A stretch of DNA of 64,000 nt from Nitratireductor pacificus pht-3B (GTDB taxonomy: Bacteria; Pseudomonadota; Alphaproteobacteria; Rhizobiales; Rhizobiaceae), in assembly GCF_000300335.1 (NCBI RefSeq), contig NZ_AMRM01000005.1, forward strand, positions 124,001 through 188,000, written 5' to 3'. The translations under genes and the position numbers were made by a program. This document shows, piece after piece, positions 20,014-29,796 of the stretch (within the stretch, counting starts at the first letter, position 1; every line of letters begins with the position of its first letter). The notes below the pieces were generated by a model. That model was not told the origin of the DNA, ran no database searches, and saw only the letters and a program-made list of their open reading frames with translations.

Positions 20014-22902
20014 TTGTCACGATCCCATATCCACGCTTTCCTGGCGACAATGCTTGCCGTGCTCGTCGGACTGGCCGTCACCGCGACGTCGGCCCTGGCC
20101 ATCGAGCCGATCAAGATCGCCCGCGATGACGTGGCTCTCGACCTGTCGAAAGCTGTGGAAATCCATCGCGGACAGGGCGACGTGTTCCAGGTCTCGACCG
20201 CGCCCGATGTCGACGGCATCGTGCGGCGCATCGAGGTGGAGGCGCAGGACGCGCGTTCGAGCGGCGACTGGGCCGTGTTCGCCCTCGCCAACACCACCGA
20301 GCAGCAGATCGACCGCCTCATCGTCGCGCCACATTTCCGCCTCGTCGGTTCCGGCCTGTTCTGGCCGGATCTCGGCTCGCAGCGCATCGCCGCCATCACG
20401 CCGAGCGCCGGCTTCACGCTCGACCGGCAGGACAGCCCCGACGCGGACGAATTCCTGGTCACGCTCAATCCCGGTTCGGTCGTCACCTTTGTCGCAGAAC
20501 TGTCGTCGCCGAACCTTCCGCAGGTCTATCTGTGGGACCCGGCCGCCTACAAGGATACCGTCAACGCCTATACGCTGTTTCGCGGCATCGTGATCGGCAT
20601 CGCCGGCCTTCTGGCGCTGTTCCTGACCATCCTTTTCGTCGTCAAGGGAACCTCGATGTTTCCCGCCACGGCGGCGCTTGCCTGGGCGGTGCTCGCCTAT
20701 ATCTCGATCGATTTCGGCTTTCTCAGCAAGGTCATCGAGATCTCCCCCGGCAACGAGCAGATCTGGCGCGCCGGAACAGAGGTCGGCCTCGCCGCGACCC
20801 TGGTCGTCTTCCTTTTCGCCTACCTGAACCTGAACCGCTGGCACGATCACTTCAGCTATGGCGTTCTGGCCTGGATCCTCGGCCTCTTCATCATCGCCGG
20901 CTTCGCGATCATCGACCCGGCCGCTTCCGCCGGCATCGCCCGCCTGTCCTTCGCCGCCACCGCCGTGGTGGGCCTGTGCATCATCGTCTATCTCAGCCTG
21001 CAGGGCTATGACCGCGCGATCATGCTCGTGCCGAGCTGGGTGATGATCATCGCCTGGCTGGTCGGGTCATGGATGGCCATTACCGGAACGCTCGACAACG
21101 ACATCGTGCAGCCGGCCATCGGCGGCGGCCTGATCCTGATCATCCTGCTGATCGGCTTCACGGTGATGCAGCACGCCTTCGCCGGCGGCGCCATTTTCCA
21201 GGGCCTGTTCAGCGACATGGAGCGCCAGGCGCTGGCACTCACAGGCTCTGGCGATGCCGTGTGGGACTGGGACGTGGCGCGCGACCGCGTCATCACCCGG
21301 CCGGACGTCAGCAAGCAGCTCGGCCTGCCGGCCGGCAGTCTGAACGGCCCTGCCCGCAACTGGCTGTCGCTGCTCCACACCGACGACCGCGACACGTTCC
21401 GCACGACGCTCGACGTGGTTCTTGAACACCGGCGCGGCCGCATCTCGCAGAGCTTTCGCCTGCGCGGTGCCGACGGACACTATCACTGGTTCGCCCTTCG
21501 CGCGCGGCCGGTGATCGGTTCCGACGGGCAGATCATCCGCTGCGTCGGCACGATGGTCGATGTGACCGAGCAGAAGAAGGCGGAAGAGCGTCTCCTGCAC
21601 GATGCGGTGCACGACAACCTCACGGGCCTGCCGAGCCGCGAGCTGTTCCTCAACCGGCTCGACGCGATCATCGCCATCGCGCGGACGGAGCAGAAGGTGC
21701 GGCCGACCGCCTTCGTCATCGACATCGACCGCTTCAAGCAGGTCAATGACGAGCTCGGCATCTCGGTCGGCGACACCATTCTCCTGACCATCGCGCGCCG
21801 GCTGCACCGCCTGCTGAAGCCGCGCGATTCGCTTTGCCGCCTGTCGGGCGACCAGTTCGCCATGATCCTCCTGTCGGAGCAGGAGCCGGCGCGCATTGCC
21901 GCCGTCGCCGACGCGGTGAAGCAGGCGATCCGCACGCCCGTCACCTTTGCCCGCCGCGAGATCATCCTGACGCCGTCGATCGGCCTGATCTCCTGGACCT
22001 CGGCGCAGACCTCCGCCGAGGAGATGCTGAAGGACGCCGAGCTCGCCATGTACCAGGCGAAGCGCTTCGGAGGCGACAGGATCGAACCTTTCCGGCCGGC
22101 CTTCCGCTCGATTGGCAACAACCGGCTGCGGGTGGAGTCCGATCTCAGGCGCGCCATCGAACGTTCGGAGATGAAGCTTGCCTACCAGCCGATCATCCGG
22201 CTCTCGGATCATTCCATCGCAGGCTTCGAGGCGCTGCTGCGCTGGGAGCATCCGCGGCGCGGAACCATCGCGCCCGCCGATTTCATCCCGGTCGCCGAAA
22301 GTTCCGGCCTGATCGTGCCGCTCGGCCTGTTCGCCATGCAGCAGGCCGCGGAAGACCTCTACCGCTGGCAGAAGCAGGCGGGCGACCTGCCCCTCACCAT
22401 GTCGGTCAATCTGTCCAGCCGCCAGCTCATCCGGCGCGACCTTGTCGGCGACGTGCGGTCGGTCATCGCCCGCTCAGGCATCCAGCCGGAGAGTTTCCGC
22501 CTTGAACTCACCGAATCGCTGGTCATGGACAATCCCGAGCAGTCGGCGCATGTCCTGCAGAAGCTGAAGCAGATCGGCATCGGCCTTTCCCTCGACGATT
22601 TCGGCACCGGGTACTCATCGCTTTCCTATCTGTCGAGCTTCCCCTTCGACACGATCAAGATCGACAAGAGCTTTCTCGAGGACACGACGCCGAGAGGTGC
22701 AGTGCTCGTCCGCTCCGTGGTCAAGATGGCGCACGAACTGGGTCTTTCCGTCGTGGCGGAGGGCGTCGCAGACGAGCACGATGCGGAGCAGCTGAAGCAG
22801 ATGGGCTGCGAATATGCCCAGAGCTTCCTCTTCGGCCTTCCCGAAAGCGCCGATGGAATCCAGAAACTTCTGTTCGAGCAGACGACAGCCGCCAAGGCGT
22901 AA
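20014..22902 (+). CDS. Membrane sensor with PAS, degenerate GGDEF and EAL domains
   Basis: The protein (962 aa) should act on the second messenger cyclic di-GMP. A signal peptide (to about residue 29, TSALA) is followed by a periplasmic sensor of about 160 residues and then seven closely spaced membrane spans (about 195-405). Next come a PAS domain (about 410-520), a GGDEF-like domain whose active motif reads SGDQF (611-615), and an EAL domain with EALLRW from Glu739 and DDFGTGYSS near 861. The EAL motif set is complete, so phosphodiesterase activity is likely; cyclase activity is unlikely. I start it at TTG 20014 because this gives a charged signal peptide (SRSHIHAF); an ATG at 20050 would remove that part. 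Confidence 0.9.
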   Translation: MSRSHIHAFLATMLAVLVGLAVTATSALAIEPIKIARDDVALDLSKAVEIHRGQGDVFQVSTAPDVDGIVRRIEVEAQDARSSGDWAVFALANTTEQQIDRLIVAPHFRLVGSGLFWPDLGSQRIAAITPSAGFTLDRQDSPDADEFLVTLNPGSVVTFVAELSSPNLPQVYLWDPAAYKDTVNAYTLFRGIVIGIAGLLALFLTILFVVKGTSMFPATAALAWAVLAYISIDFGFLSKVIEISPGNEQIWRAGTEVGLAATLVVFLFAYLNLNRWHDHFSYGVLAWILGLFIIAGFAIIDPAASAGIARLSFAATAVVGLCIIVYLSLQGYDRAIMLVPSWVMIIAWLVGSWMAITGTLDNDIVQPAIGGGLILIILLIGFTVMQHAFAGGAIFQGLFSDMERQALALTGSGDAVWDWDVARDRVITRPDVSKQLGLPAGSLNGPARNWLSLLHTDDRDTFRTTLDVVLEHRRGRISQSFRLRGADGHYHWFALRARPVIGSDGQIIRCVGTMVDVTEQKKAEERLLHDAVHDNLTGLPSRELFLNRLDAIIAIARTEQKVRPTAFVIDIDRFKQVNDELGISVGDTILLTIARRLHRLLKPRDSLCRLSGDQFAMILLSEQEPARIAAVADAVKQAIRTPVTFARREIILTPSIGLISWTSAQTSAEEMLKDAELAMYQAKRFGGDRIEPFRPAFRSIGNNRLRVESDLRRAIERSEMKLAYQPIIRLSDHSIAGFEALLRWEHPRRGTIAPADFIPVAESSGLIVPLGLFAMQQAAEDLYRWQKQAGDLPLTMSVNLSSRQLIRRDLVGDVRSVIARSGIQPESFRLELTESLVMDNPEQSAHVLQKLKQIGIGLSLDDFGTGYSSLSYLSSFPFDTIKIDKSFLEDTTPRGAVLVRSVVKMAHELGLSVVAEGVADEHDAEQLKQMGCEYAQSFLFGLPESADGIQKLLFEQTTAAKA

Positions 22903-22943
22903 GAAATATTCTTCTCGGGGTGGGAACGCCCGGCGCCTGGGCT

Positions 22944-23552
22944 TCAGGCGTGGCCGGCCGCCTGGCTCAGATGGGCGGCGTCGATGCCGATGGCCGCCAG
23001 GACGCCGTCATACTTCCGCTCGATCTCGCCCTCGAACAGGAGTTCGGGCGTTGCGGGGCAGGTCAGCCAGCCATTCCCGCTGATCTCGCTCTCGAGTTGC
23101 CCGGCGCCCCAGCCGGCATAGCCGAGCGCCATCAGCGCATGCCGCGGGCCACGGCCCATCGAAATCGCCCGCAGCATGTCGACCGTCGCCGTCAGGCAGA
23201 TGCTCTCCGAAACCGGCATGGACGATTCGACCACCACATCGTCCGTATGCAGCACGAAGCCGCGGCTGCGGTCCACCGGCCCGCCATTGCGGACGGGAAG
23301 ATCACGGGCCTCGCGCGGCAGGCGGATCGCCTCCTCCTGATCGAGGATCCCGAGCTGTACGAGAATGTCCGGGAACGCAAGCTGCTGGGGGCGGTTGATG
23401 ATCAGCCCCATCGCACCGTCGTCGCTGTGCGCGCACAGATAGATCACGGAACGTGAAAACCGCTCGTCGCGCATGCCGGGCATGGCGATCAGGAAGTGAT
23501 TTTCCAGGTATGGGACGGACATTGCGCGTCCGCCGTTCGTGTCGCTGCTCAT
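22944..23552 (-). CDS. YqgE/AlgH family protein
   Basis: The 202-aa protein matches the YqgE/AlgH family (DUF179): YLENHFLIAMPGMRDERF at the start, VIYLCAHSDDGAMGLIINRP, and the later GGPVDRSRGFVLHT and ALGYAGWGAGQLESEI. These are the family's most conserved parts. Its function is not settled; AlgH was first tied to alginate regulation in Pseudomonas. I start it at ATG 23552 (MSSDTNGG); the frame is open to 23636, but that part is arginine-rich and unlike the family. It converges on the sensor gene and is divergent from the DsbD-like gene. Confidence 0.92.
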   Translation of the reverse strand: MSSDTNGGRAMSVPYLENHFLIAMPGMRDERFSRSVIYLCAHSDDGAMGLIINRPQQLAFPDILVQLGILDQEEAIRLPREARDLPVRNGGPVDRSRGFVLHTDDVVVESSMPVSESICLTATVDMLRAISMGRGPRHALMALGYAGWGAGQLESEISGNGWLTCPATPELLFEGEIERKYDGVLAAIGIDAAHLSQAAGHA

Positions 23553-23699
23553 GCGTGAAGGGTAGCGCGTTTCAATCGGGCATGAAAGACGGATGTGCGC
23601 GGCGACGCGCCCGCGCAGACGGCTCCGCTCACGCATTTATGAAGGACCGTGCGCGATCGCCGCGTTGCCTTCGGGCGAAAGGCTCGGCAATGTCCCGGC

Positions 23700-24497
23700 A
23701 TGATCAGGAACCTCGCATTCATTCTCCCGTTTCTGGCTGCCAGCCCCGCCCTTGCGGCCTCCAGCCAATGGCAGACCAGCGAAGGCGGCTCGGTGCGCAT
23801 TGTCACCAGCGGACTGCCGGACGATGACGGCCGTCTGCATGGCGCGCTGGACATAAAGCTGAAGCCCGGATGGAAAACCTATTGGCGCAATCCCGGCCCG
23901 TCGGGCATTCCCCCTTCGATCGACCTGTCCCGCAGCCCGCACATAAAGTCCGCGGAACTGGCGTTCCCCGCGCCCGTGCGCGTGCATGACGGGGACACAC
24001 AGTGGGCGGGTTACAAGCAGTCCGTCCGCCTGCCGGTCACGTTCACGCTCGACAGGGCCGATGTCGTGACCCTGATCGACGTCGATGTTTTTCTCGGCAT
24101 CTGCGAAACCATATGCATCCCGTTTCAGGCCTCCTTCTCGTTCGATCCGGGATCGGGCGCGGACGACCAGAGCGATGCCTTTGCCGTGCAGATGGCGCAT
24201 GCCGCCCTCCCCTCGCCGGCGACCGGCACCTTCGGCGTAAACGCGGTCAGCCGCAGCGGCAGCATGCTCACCCTCGATGCGAACCTGCCGCAGGACACGA
24301 GCAATCCGGAACTTTTCATAGATCACGAGAAGAGCCATCTGTTCGGCACGCCGACCCTCGTGAAACAGGGTTCCGGCACAGCGGAATTCGCTGTTGAAAT
24401 CCATGAAGCCTCCGATGACGGGCTTGCAGAAAGCAGCCTGCGCTATACGCTGGTCGCCAATGGCCGGTCCGTCTCAGGAGCAATCGACATCCCCTGA
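23700..24497 (+). CDS. Secreted DsbD alpha-domain-like protein
   Basis: The 265-aa protein begins with a signal peptide (MIRNLAFILPFLAASPALA). It matches the periplasmic alpha domain family of DsbD-type thiol-disulfide reductases: LHGALDIKLKPGWKTYWRNP, then DTQWAGYKQSVRLPV, then VFLGICETICIPF with a cysteine pair spaced C-x3-C. No membrane spans or thioredoxin domain follow, so this is only the first domain of a DsbD-like enzyme, and its electron donor must be encoded elsewhere. It probably passes electrons to a periplasmic target or handles copper or redox stress proteins; that is inferred. A peroxiredoxin gene follows 43 bases downstream on the same strand. Confidence 0.85.
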   Translation: MIRNLAFILPFLAASPALAASSQWQTSEGGSVRIVTSGLPDDDGRLHGALDIKLKPGWKTYWRNPGPSGIPPSIDLSRSPHIKSAELAFPAPVRVHDGDTQWAGYKQSVRLPVTFTLDRADVVTLIDVDVFLGICETICIPFQASFSFDPGSGADDQSDAFAVQMAHAALPSPATGTFGVNAVSRSGSMLTLDANLPQDTSNPELFIDHEKSHLFGTPTLVKQGSGTAEFAVEIHEASDDGLAESSLRYTLVANGRSVSGAIDIP

Positions 24498-24540
24498 AGG
24501 CCAGTCCTCCCACCCCGGTTTGATCTAGGAGAATTCCTGA

Positions 24541-25026
24541 ATGAGCATCTCAGTCGGCGACCGCATTCCTGCGGCTCCCTTGAAGCAGGTCGGCGCCAAT
24601 GGTCCAACGGAGTGGTCCGCTCCGGATTTCTTCGCTGGCCGCAAGGTCGTGGTGTTCGGTGTGCCCGGCGCCTTCACGCCCACCTGCAGCAACAATCACC
24701 TCCCCGGCTTCGTGGAGAACCGCCAGGCGATCCAGGCGCGTGGCGTGGACGACATTGCGGTGGTTTCGGTCAACGATCACCATGTCATGAAGGCCTGGGC
24801 GGGCTTTACCGGTGCGCAGGACCAGCTCACCTTCCTTGCGGACGGCAATGGCGACTTCACGCGGGCGCTGGGCCTCGACATCGATCTGTCGAAGGGCGGT
24901 CTCGGCAACCGTTCGAAACGCTATTCGATGATCGTCGAGAACGGCACCGTCACCAAGATCAACATTGAGGAAAACCCGGGCGAGGCCGTGACGAGCGGCG
25001 CGGCGCGCATCCTCGAACAGCTGTAG
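24541..25026 (+). CDS. Peroxiredoxin (Prx5 type)
   Basis: This 161-aa thiol peroxidase has the Prx5 signature GAFTPTCSNNHLPGF, with the peroxidatic Cys49. Conserved VVSVNDHHVMKAW and LGLDIDLSKGGLGNRSKRYS follow. It reduces hydrogen peroxide and alkyl hydroperoxides, using glutathione or thioredoxin. No resolving cysteine is seen, which fits a one-Cys or glutaredoxin-dependent mechanism. It has its own start with an AGGAG site. It ends 23 bases before the stop of rnhA, on the other strand. The upstream DsbD-like gene may be co-transcribed. Confidence 0.95.
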   Translation: MSISVGDRIPAAPLKQVGANGPTEWSAPDFFAGRKVVVFGVPGAFTPTCSNNHLPGFVENRQAIQARGVDDIAVVSVNDHHVMKAWAGFTGAQDQLTFLADGNGDFTRALGLDIDLSKGGLGNRSKRYSMIVENGTVTKINIEENPGEAVTSGAARILEQL

Positions 25027-25049
25027 CTCGTGGCTGTGGCGGAGGCGGC

Positions 25050-25493
25050 CTACCGCCTCTTCTTGAAGGGTTCCATGCCGGCGCGCGCCAGCGCGTCGGC
25101 TCTTTCGTTCTCCGGATGGCCGGCGTGGCCCTTGATCCAGTGCCAGTTGATCTTGTGGCGGCGGCGGGCCTCGTCCAGCGCCTGCCACAGCTCGGCATTC
25201 TTCACCGGCTTCTTGGCGGCGGTTTTCCAGCCGTTGCGTTTCCAGCCCTCGATCCAGCCGGATATCCCGTCACGCACATAGACGCTATCCGTGTAGAGAT
25301 CGATCGAGCACGGCCGCTTGAGCGCGTTCAGCGCCTCGATCGCCGCCTGCAGTTCCATGCGGTTGTTGGTCGTCTCCGCCTCGCCGCCCGACAGCTCCTT
25401 CTCGACGCCGCCATGACGCAGCAAGGCGCCCCAGCCGCCGGGGCCGGGATTGCCGGAGCAGGCTCCATCGGTAAAGATCTCCACATGCGTCAC
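25050..25493 (-). CDS. rnhA: Ribonuclease HI
   Basis: RNase HI cleaves the RNA strand of RNA-DNA hybrids. The 147-aa protein has the four metal-binding acids Asp9 ([16 protein letters not shown]), Glu47 (NRMELQAAI), Asp69 (LYTDSVYV) and Asp133 (ERADALA). The His in the flexible [10 protein letters not shown] loop is also present. Its start is a GTG at 25493 that overlaps the thrB stop by four bases (GTGA), so translation is probably coupled. The frame is open far upstream inside thrB, but that part is antisense-like noise. It is the last gene of the ispH-thrB-rnhA unit, an arrangement common in Rhizobiales. Confidence 0.96.
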   Translation of the reverse strand: MTHVEIFTDGACSGNPGPGGWGALLRHGGVEKELSGGEAETTNNRMELQAAIEALNALKRPCSIDLYTDSVYVRDGISGWIEGWKRNGWKTAAKKPVKNAELWQALDEARRRHKINWHWIKGHAGHPENERADALARAGMEPFKKRR

Positions 25494-26458
25494 GTGATGC
25501 CGATCCCGTATTCGGAGGACGAGCGGATCTGGCGGTGGAACCGCAGCCGGCGCACATATTCCATCGGGTCGCGCTTGTTGACCAACGCCCCGTCGGGAAT
25601 GGTCAGCCAGTCGTACAGCCGCGTCAGCATGAAGCGCAGGGCCGAGCCACGCGCCAGGAGAGGCAGCGCCTCGATCTCCGCAGGCTCCAGCGGCCGGATC
25701 TCCTGATAGCCTGCCAGCAGGGCCGTCCCCTTTGTGAGATTGTAGGAGCCGTCCTTCTCGAAACACCAGGCATTCAGGCAGGTGGCCACATCATAGGCCA
25801 GGAGATCGTTGCAGGCGAAGTAGAAGTCGATGATGCCCGACACTTCCCCACCCAGGAAGAAGACGTTGTCGGGGAAGAGATCGGCATGAATGATGCCGGT
25901 CGGCAGATCGCCCGGCCAGGCCCGCCCGAGCGTCGCCAGATCAGCCTCCACCTCTTCGCTCAGGCCGGGCTCCACCTCGTCGGCGCGCGGAGCTGCCTTC
26001 CTCCAAAGATCGCGCCAGCCGTCCAGCGCCAGCGCGTTCGGGCGTGACAGCGCGAAGCCCTGTGCCGCAAGATGCAGCCCGGCGATGGCCCGCCCGACCT
26101 GCCGGCAATGCTGGGGCGCCGGTCGCCTGAGCCACATTCCCTCCAGGAAGGTGATCAGTGCCGCGGGCCGCTCGGCGATCTCGCTGATCACCTCGCCGTC
26201 GCGCCGGCGCACCGGCAACGGGCATGACACGCCGTGCTCTGCCAGATGCTCCATCAGGCCGAGAAAGAACGGCAGATCGGCCTTGTCGACGCGCCGTTCG
26301 TAAAGCGTCAGGATGAATGCCGCCTTCGTTGTGTGCAACAAATAGTTCGAGTTCTCCGAACCTTCCGCTATCCCCTTGTAGGACAGCAGCGACCCCGCGT
26401 CGTAAGCGGCCAGAAGCGCCTCGAGCTCGACCTCGGAAATATCCGTATAGACCGCCAT
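25490..26458 (-). CDS. thrB: Homoserine kinase (aminoglycoside phosphotransferase fold)
   Basis: The enzyme phosphorylates homoserine, the step before threonine synthase. The 322-aa protein belongs to the protein-kinase-like ThrB type of Alphaproteobacteria, not to the GHMP type of E. coli. The N-terminal lobe has [20 protein letters not shown]. The catalytic loop is [10 protein letters not shown] with His191, Asp193 and Asn198, and the metal-binding Asp is Asp211 in IIDFYFA. The ATG chosen lies four bases after the ispH stop. It overlaps rnhA by four bases. The pathway partner thrC is about 8 kb away. Confidence 0.95.
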   Translation of the reverse strand: MAVYTDISEVELEALLAAYDAGSLLSYKGIAEGSENSNYLLHTTKAAFILTLYERRVDKADLPFFLGLMEHLAEHGVSCPLPVRRRDGEVISEIAERPAALITFLEGMWLRRPAPQHCRQVGRAIAGLHLAAQGFALSRPNALALDGWRDLWRKAAPRADEVEPGLSEEVEADLATLGRAWPGDLPTGIIHADLFPDNVFFLGGEVSGIIDFYFACNDLLAYDVATCLNAWCFEKDGSYNLTKGTALLAGYQEIRPLEPAEIEALPLLARGSALRFMLTRLYDWLTIPDGALVNKRDPMEYVRRLRFHRQIRSSSEYGIGIT

Positions 26459-26462
26459 GTGT

Positions 26463-27476
26463 TCAGGCGTTTCCGTTGACGAAGGCCATGTCGGCACTGG
26501 TGAGTTCGACATCGCGCAACACGCGCATGACCGGGAAATTCTCCGTCTCCTCGGCCGTGACCGCAAGATCGACGGTGACGTCGTAACGCTCTGCAAAGGC
26601 GTCGATGATCTCGTTGACGATGATCTCCGGCGCCGAGGCGCCGGCCGACAGGCCAAGCACCGTCAGGTCTCCGATTTCATCCCACGGGATCTCAGAGGCC
26701 CGCTGCACCAGCAGGGATCGCTTCGCGCCCGCCCGCTCGGCCACTTCGACCAGGCGGCGGGAATTGGACGAGTTGGGCGCGCCGACGATCAGGAAAAGAT
26801 CGGCCCCGGGGGCAGCCATCTTCACGGCTTCCTGACGGTTGGTGGTGGCATAGCAGATCGATTCGGCGGCAGGCGCGTGAAGGGCGGGGAAGCGCTCCTC
26901 CAAGGCCTTGAGAATGTCCGCGGTATCTTCGACCGACAGCGTGGTCTGGCTGACGAATCCGAGTTCCGCGTCCGCCGGCGGGTTGAGCGCCATGGCGCCC
27001 TCGACGGTCTCCACCAGGGTGACGGTCCCCTCGGGCAATTGTCCCATCGTGCCGATCACTTCGGGATGGCCGGCATGACCGATCAGCAGCACGTGGCGAC
27101 CCAAGCGATGGTGACGCATGGCCTGCTTGTGCACTTTGGAGACGAGCGGACATGTGGCGTCGAGATAAAACAGGTTGCGCGAAACCGCATCCGCGGGAAC
27201 GGATTTCGGCACCCCGTGCGCGGAGAAGACGACGGGCGCGTCCCGGTGCTCTTCCGGTATCTCGCTGAGCTCCTCGATGAAGACGGCGCCGCGTTCCTGA
27301 AGCCCTTCGACCACATATCTGTTGTGGACGATCTCGTGGCGGACATAGACGGGCGCGCCGTATTTCTTCAGCGCCAGGATAACGATCTGGATGGCGCGGT
27401 CGACGCCTGCGCAGAAGCCGCGCGGCCCGCACAGTCGCACGGTGAGTTTCCTGTCCGCTTTGTCGGCAGCCGTCAT
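26463..27476 (-). CDS. ispH: 4-hydroxy-3-methylbut-2-enyl diphosphate reductase
   Basis: IspH makes isopentenyl and dimethylallyl diphosphate in the last step of the MEP isoprenoid pathway. The 337-aa protein keeps the three iron-sulfur cysteines: Cys22 in [12 protein letters not shown], Cys109 in LDATCPLV, and Cys208 in [12 protein letters not shown]. The acid Glu is in the [10 protein letters not shown] region. I prefer the ATG at 27476, which has AAGGA six bases upstream, over one nine codons further up. It is the first gene of ispH-thrB-rnhA. dxs, from the same pathway, lies at 38.7-40.7 kb. Confidence 0.96.
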   Translation of the reverse strand: MTAADKADRKLTVRLCGPRGFCAGVDRAIQIVILALKKYGAPVYVRHEIVHNRYVVEGLQERGAVFIEELSEIPEEHRDAPVVFSAHGVPKSVPADAVSRNLFYLDATCPLVSKVHKQAMRHHRLGRHVLLIGHAGHPEVIGTMGQLPEGTVTLVETVEGAMALNPPADAELGFVSQTTLSVEDTADILKALEERFPALHAPAAESICYATTNRQEAVKMAAPGADLFLIVGAPNSSNSRRLVEVAERAGAKRSLLVQRASEIPWDEIGDLTVLGLSAGASAPEIIVNEIIDAFAERYDVTVDLAVTAEETENFPVMRVLRDVELTSADMAFVNGNA

Positions 27477-27525
27477 TGCGTGTCCTTTGCTTGTGGCAGG
27501 CATTGGGGGTGATGTATCCGGGATG

Positions 27526-28287
27526 TCAAGAGCGCGCGCGATTTCGCCGCCACCAGACCAGCAGCACGCCGGCCAGGGCCGCGGCCAGCCCGTACCAGGT
27601 GATCGCGTATTGCAGATGGCTGTTGGGCAGGTCGATCAGCGTGACACCGCCGACCGGAAGGCCGCCCGGATTGGGTGCATTCCCGGCATCGAGGTAGAAC
27701 GGCACGAAGGCGCTGCTCTCAGGCAGCCCGGCGCTCGCCGCCATCACCCCCATGTCCTTCCAGTAGAACACGTTCTTATCCGCATCGTTGTCGGGAACGA
27801 TGAAGGACGGCTTGCGTTCCGGCGCGTTGCGCGCAAGCCCGGCAATGCGCACTCCGCCGACGACCTGTCCCTCGCCGCGCGTCTGCGCATCCTTGCGATC
27901 GTAGGGGACAAAACCGCGATTGACGAAGATATAGCGTCCGTCGGCCAGTTTCAGCGGCGTATGGATGAAGAAGCCCGACTGCCCCTTCCAGGTAGCGAAG
28001 TAGTGCCGCTCCCCTTCATGAACGAAGACGCCGCCGACCCGGAGCGGACGGTACTCCACGTCACCGTTCTCGCTGTAGATGCGCTCCATGGCTTCGAGTT
28101 CGATCGGCTGGGCGGCGATGCGTTCCTCGATGCGGGCGATGAGCGCTTCCTTCCAGTGCAGACGCTGCACCTGCCAGGTGCCGAGCGCCAGCAGCACGGC
28201 AAACACCACCGCACAGAGCAGCAGGAGAAGCCAGGTCCTCGCTGATCCCGAGGTCGTCGCTGGTGAAGCCTGCGTTGTCCCGGTCAT
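27526..28287 (-). CDS. SURF1 family cytochrome oxidase assembly protein
   Basis: SURF1 proteins help insert heme a into cytochrome c oxidase. The 253-aa protein has the expected shape: an N-terminal span ([20 protein letters not shown]), a periplasmic beta domain with [19 protein letters not shown] and [14 protein letters not shown], and a C-terminal span ([20 protein letters not shown]). [16 protein letters not shown] and the final [12 protein letters not shown] are family hallmarks. The start overlaps the DUF983 gene by four bases, so the two are translated together. It sits downstream of the oxidase genes. Confidence 0.95.
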   Translation of the reverse strand: MTGTTQASPATTSGSARTWLLLLLCAVVFAVLLALGTWQVQRLHWKEALIARIEERIAAQPIELEAMERIYSENGDVEYRPLRVGGVFVHEGERHYFATWKGQSGFFIHTPLKLADGRYIFVNRGFVPYDRKDAQTRGEGQVVGGVRIAGLARNAPERKPSFIVPDNDADKNVFYWKDMGVMAASAGLPESSAFVPFYLDAGNAPNPGGLPVGGVTLIDLPNSHLQYAITWYGLAAALAGVLLVWWRRNRARS

Positions 28288-28703
28288 GAACGGTCCAGTT
28301 TCCCTTCTTCGGCCTTGTTGCGATACTGCAAGGCGATCAGCAGTCCCTTGATCAGGCGCAGCGCGGTGAGCGACAGGATCAGCGTCAGCGGTATCCACAG
28401 CAAAAAGTGGACCCAGAGCGGAGGCCCCATCGAGACTTCCATCCACAGCGCCAATCCGACCACCAGAAAGCCGATGATGAGAATCACGAAAACGGCCGGG
28501 CCGTCACCGGCATCCGCGAAACCGTAGTCGAGGCCGCAGTTCCTACATCCCTTGCCGATGCTCAGGAAACCCGAGAACAGACGCCCCTCGCCGCAGCGCG
28601 GGCAGCGTCCGCCAAGCCCCACCGAAACCGGATCCACTGGCGGCCAGATCGCCCGGTCGCCTTCCGCCGGCGGCTTGCTGCTTTCTGCCATGTTCGCACC
28701 CAT
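28284..28703 (-). CDS. DUF983 zinc-ribbon membrane protein
   Basis: The 139-aa protein matches DUF983. It has a zinc ribbon CPRCGEG plus CRNCGLDYGFADAGDGPA near the N-terminus, followed by two membrane spans (VFVILIIGFLVVGLALWM and WVHFLLWIPLTLILSLTAL). Function is unknown, but the gene nearly always sits in the cytochrome oxidase cluster of Alphaproteobacteria, suggesting an assembly role. The start could be the ATG at 28703 or the one at 28691; neither has a strong ribosome site. It overlaps SURF1 by four bases. A terminator separates it from the cox genes upstream. Confidence 0.88.
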   Translation of the reverse strand: MGANMAESSKPPAEGDRAIWPPVDPVSVGLGGRCPRCGEGRLFSGFLSIGKGCRNCGLDYGFADAGDGPAVFVILIIGFLVVGLALWMEVSMGPPLWVHFLLWIPLTLILSLTALRLIKGLLIALQYRNKAEEGKLDRS

Positions 28704-28861
28704 GTCCTACCGTGCCAGCCGGCATGCTCCGGCGTTCGCGGCACCGACGGTTCGGCGCCTTCTATCATGCCCGTTCCCCCGGGGTCGACACCGCGCGATG
28801 CCGCAGCTTCCACGGGCAGACAGCGGCGGCGCTCGGCAAACGTTCCCGCGCCTGCCGCAAA

Positions 28862-28889
28862 GGAAAACGGCCGGGTCTCCCCGGCCGTT
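28862..28889 (-). terminator. Rho-independent terminator after cox3
   Basis: On the minus strand AACGGCCGGG pairs perfectly with CCCGGCCGTT around the loop GAGA. The RNA continues with TTTTCC, so a T-run of four starts within the stem end. It lies 25 bases downstream of the cox3 stop and ends the coxB-to-cox3 transcript. Confidence 0.8.
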
Positions 28890-28913
28890 CGAAAGTCTCG
28901 TCTCGCTGGACGA

Positions 28914-29795
28914 TCAGTGAGCGATGGTCGCGCCCGCCGACGCCCACACATAGATGAAGGCGAAGAGGAACAGCCAGACGACGTCGACGAAGTGCCAGTA
29001 CCAGGCAGCCGCCTCGAAGCCGAAATGCTGCTTTGGCGTGAAATGACCCGCCATGGCGCGCAGCAGGCAGACCAGAAGGAAGATCGTGCCGATGAACACG
29101 TGGAAGCCGTGAAAGCCGGTCGCCATGTAGAAGGTCGCGCCGTAGATCGAATCGGAGAAGGAGAACGGCGCGTGCATGTATTCGTAGACCTGCACGCAGG
29201 AGAACAGGACGCCGAGCGCGACGGTCAGCACGAGGCCCCAGACCAGGCCCTTGCGGTCGTTCTCGAGAAGGGCGTGGTGCGCCCAGGTAACGGTCGTTCC
29301 CGAAAGAAGCAGGATGATCGTGTTGTAGAGCGGCAGGTGGAAGGGATCGAGCACCTCGATGCCCTGCGGCGGCCAGACGCCTCCCGTATATTCGGCGCGC
29401 GACACCTGGATCGCTTCGCCCGGGAAGAGGCTGGCGTCGAAGAAGGCCCAGAACCATGCCACGAAGAACATCAGCTCCGAAGCGATGAACATGATCATGC
29501 CGTAGCGCAGATGGAGCGACACAACCCGGGTATGGTGCCCTTCATGCGCTTCCTTGATCGTGTCCGCCCACCAGGAATACATGGTGAAGAGCACGATGAA
29601 GAGGCCGATCAGGAACAGCCAGAAATGCGTTGCCGCGAGATCGACGCCGAAGAGCTTGAACTCGGCGCCCTTGAGGTACTTCATCCAGGCGATACCGCCG
29701 AGTGACATGACCAGCGCGCCGACGGACCCCAGAAAGGGCCAGGGGCTCGGATCGATGATGTGGTAATCGTGTTTCTTGGCGTGCGCGTCGGCCAT
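28914..29795 (-). CDS. ctaE: Cytochrome c oxidase subunit III
   Basis: Subunit III supports the aa3 oxidase core and binds lipids near the proton entry site. The 293-aa protein has seven membrane spans. It carries [17 protein letters not shown], in which the Glu is the conserved carboxylate, and [14 protein letters not shown]. It ends with the usual [17 protein letters not shown] pattern. The ATG chosen ([12 protein letters not shown]) lies one base after the ctaG stop, so the genes are tightly coupled; the frame is open upstream inside ctaG. It is the last gene before a strong terminator. Confidence 0.97.
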   Translation of the reverse strand: MADAHAKKHDYHIIDPSPWPFLGSVGALVMSLGGIAWMKYLKGAEFKLFGVDLAATHFWLFLIGLFIVLFTMYSWWADTIKEAHEGHHTRVVSLHLRYGMIMFIASELMFFVAWFWAFFDASLFPGEAIQVSRAEYTGGVWPPQGIEVLDPFHLPLYNTIILLLSGTTVTWAHHALLENDRKGLVWGLVLTVALGVLFSCVQVYEYMHAPFSFSDSIYGATFYMATGFHGFHVFIGTIFLLVCLLRAMAGHFTPKQHFGFEAAAWYWHFVDVVWLFLFAFIYVWASAGATIAH

Positions 29796-29796
29796 G

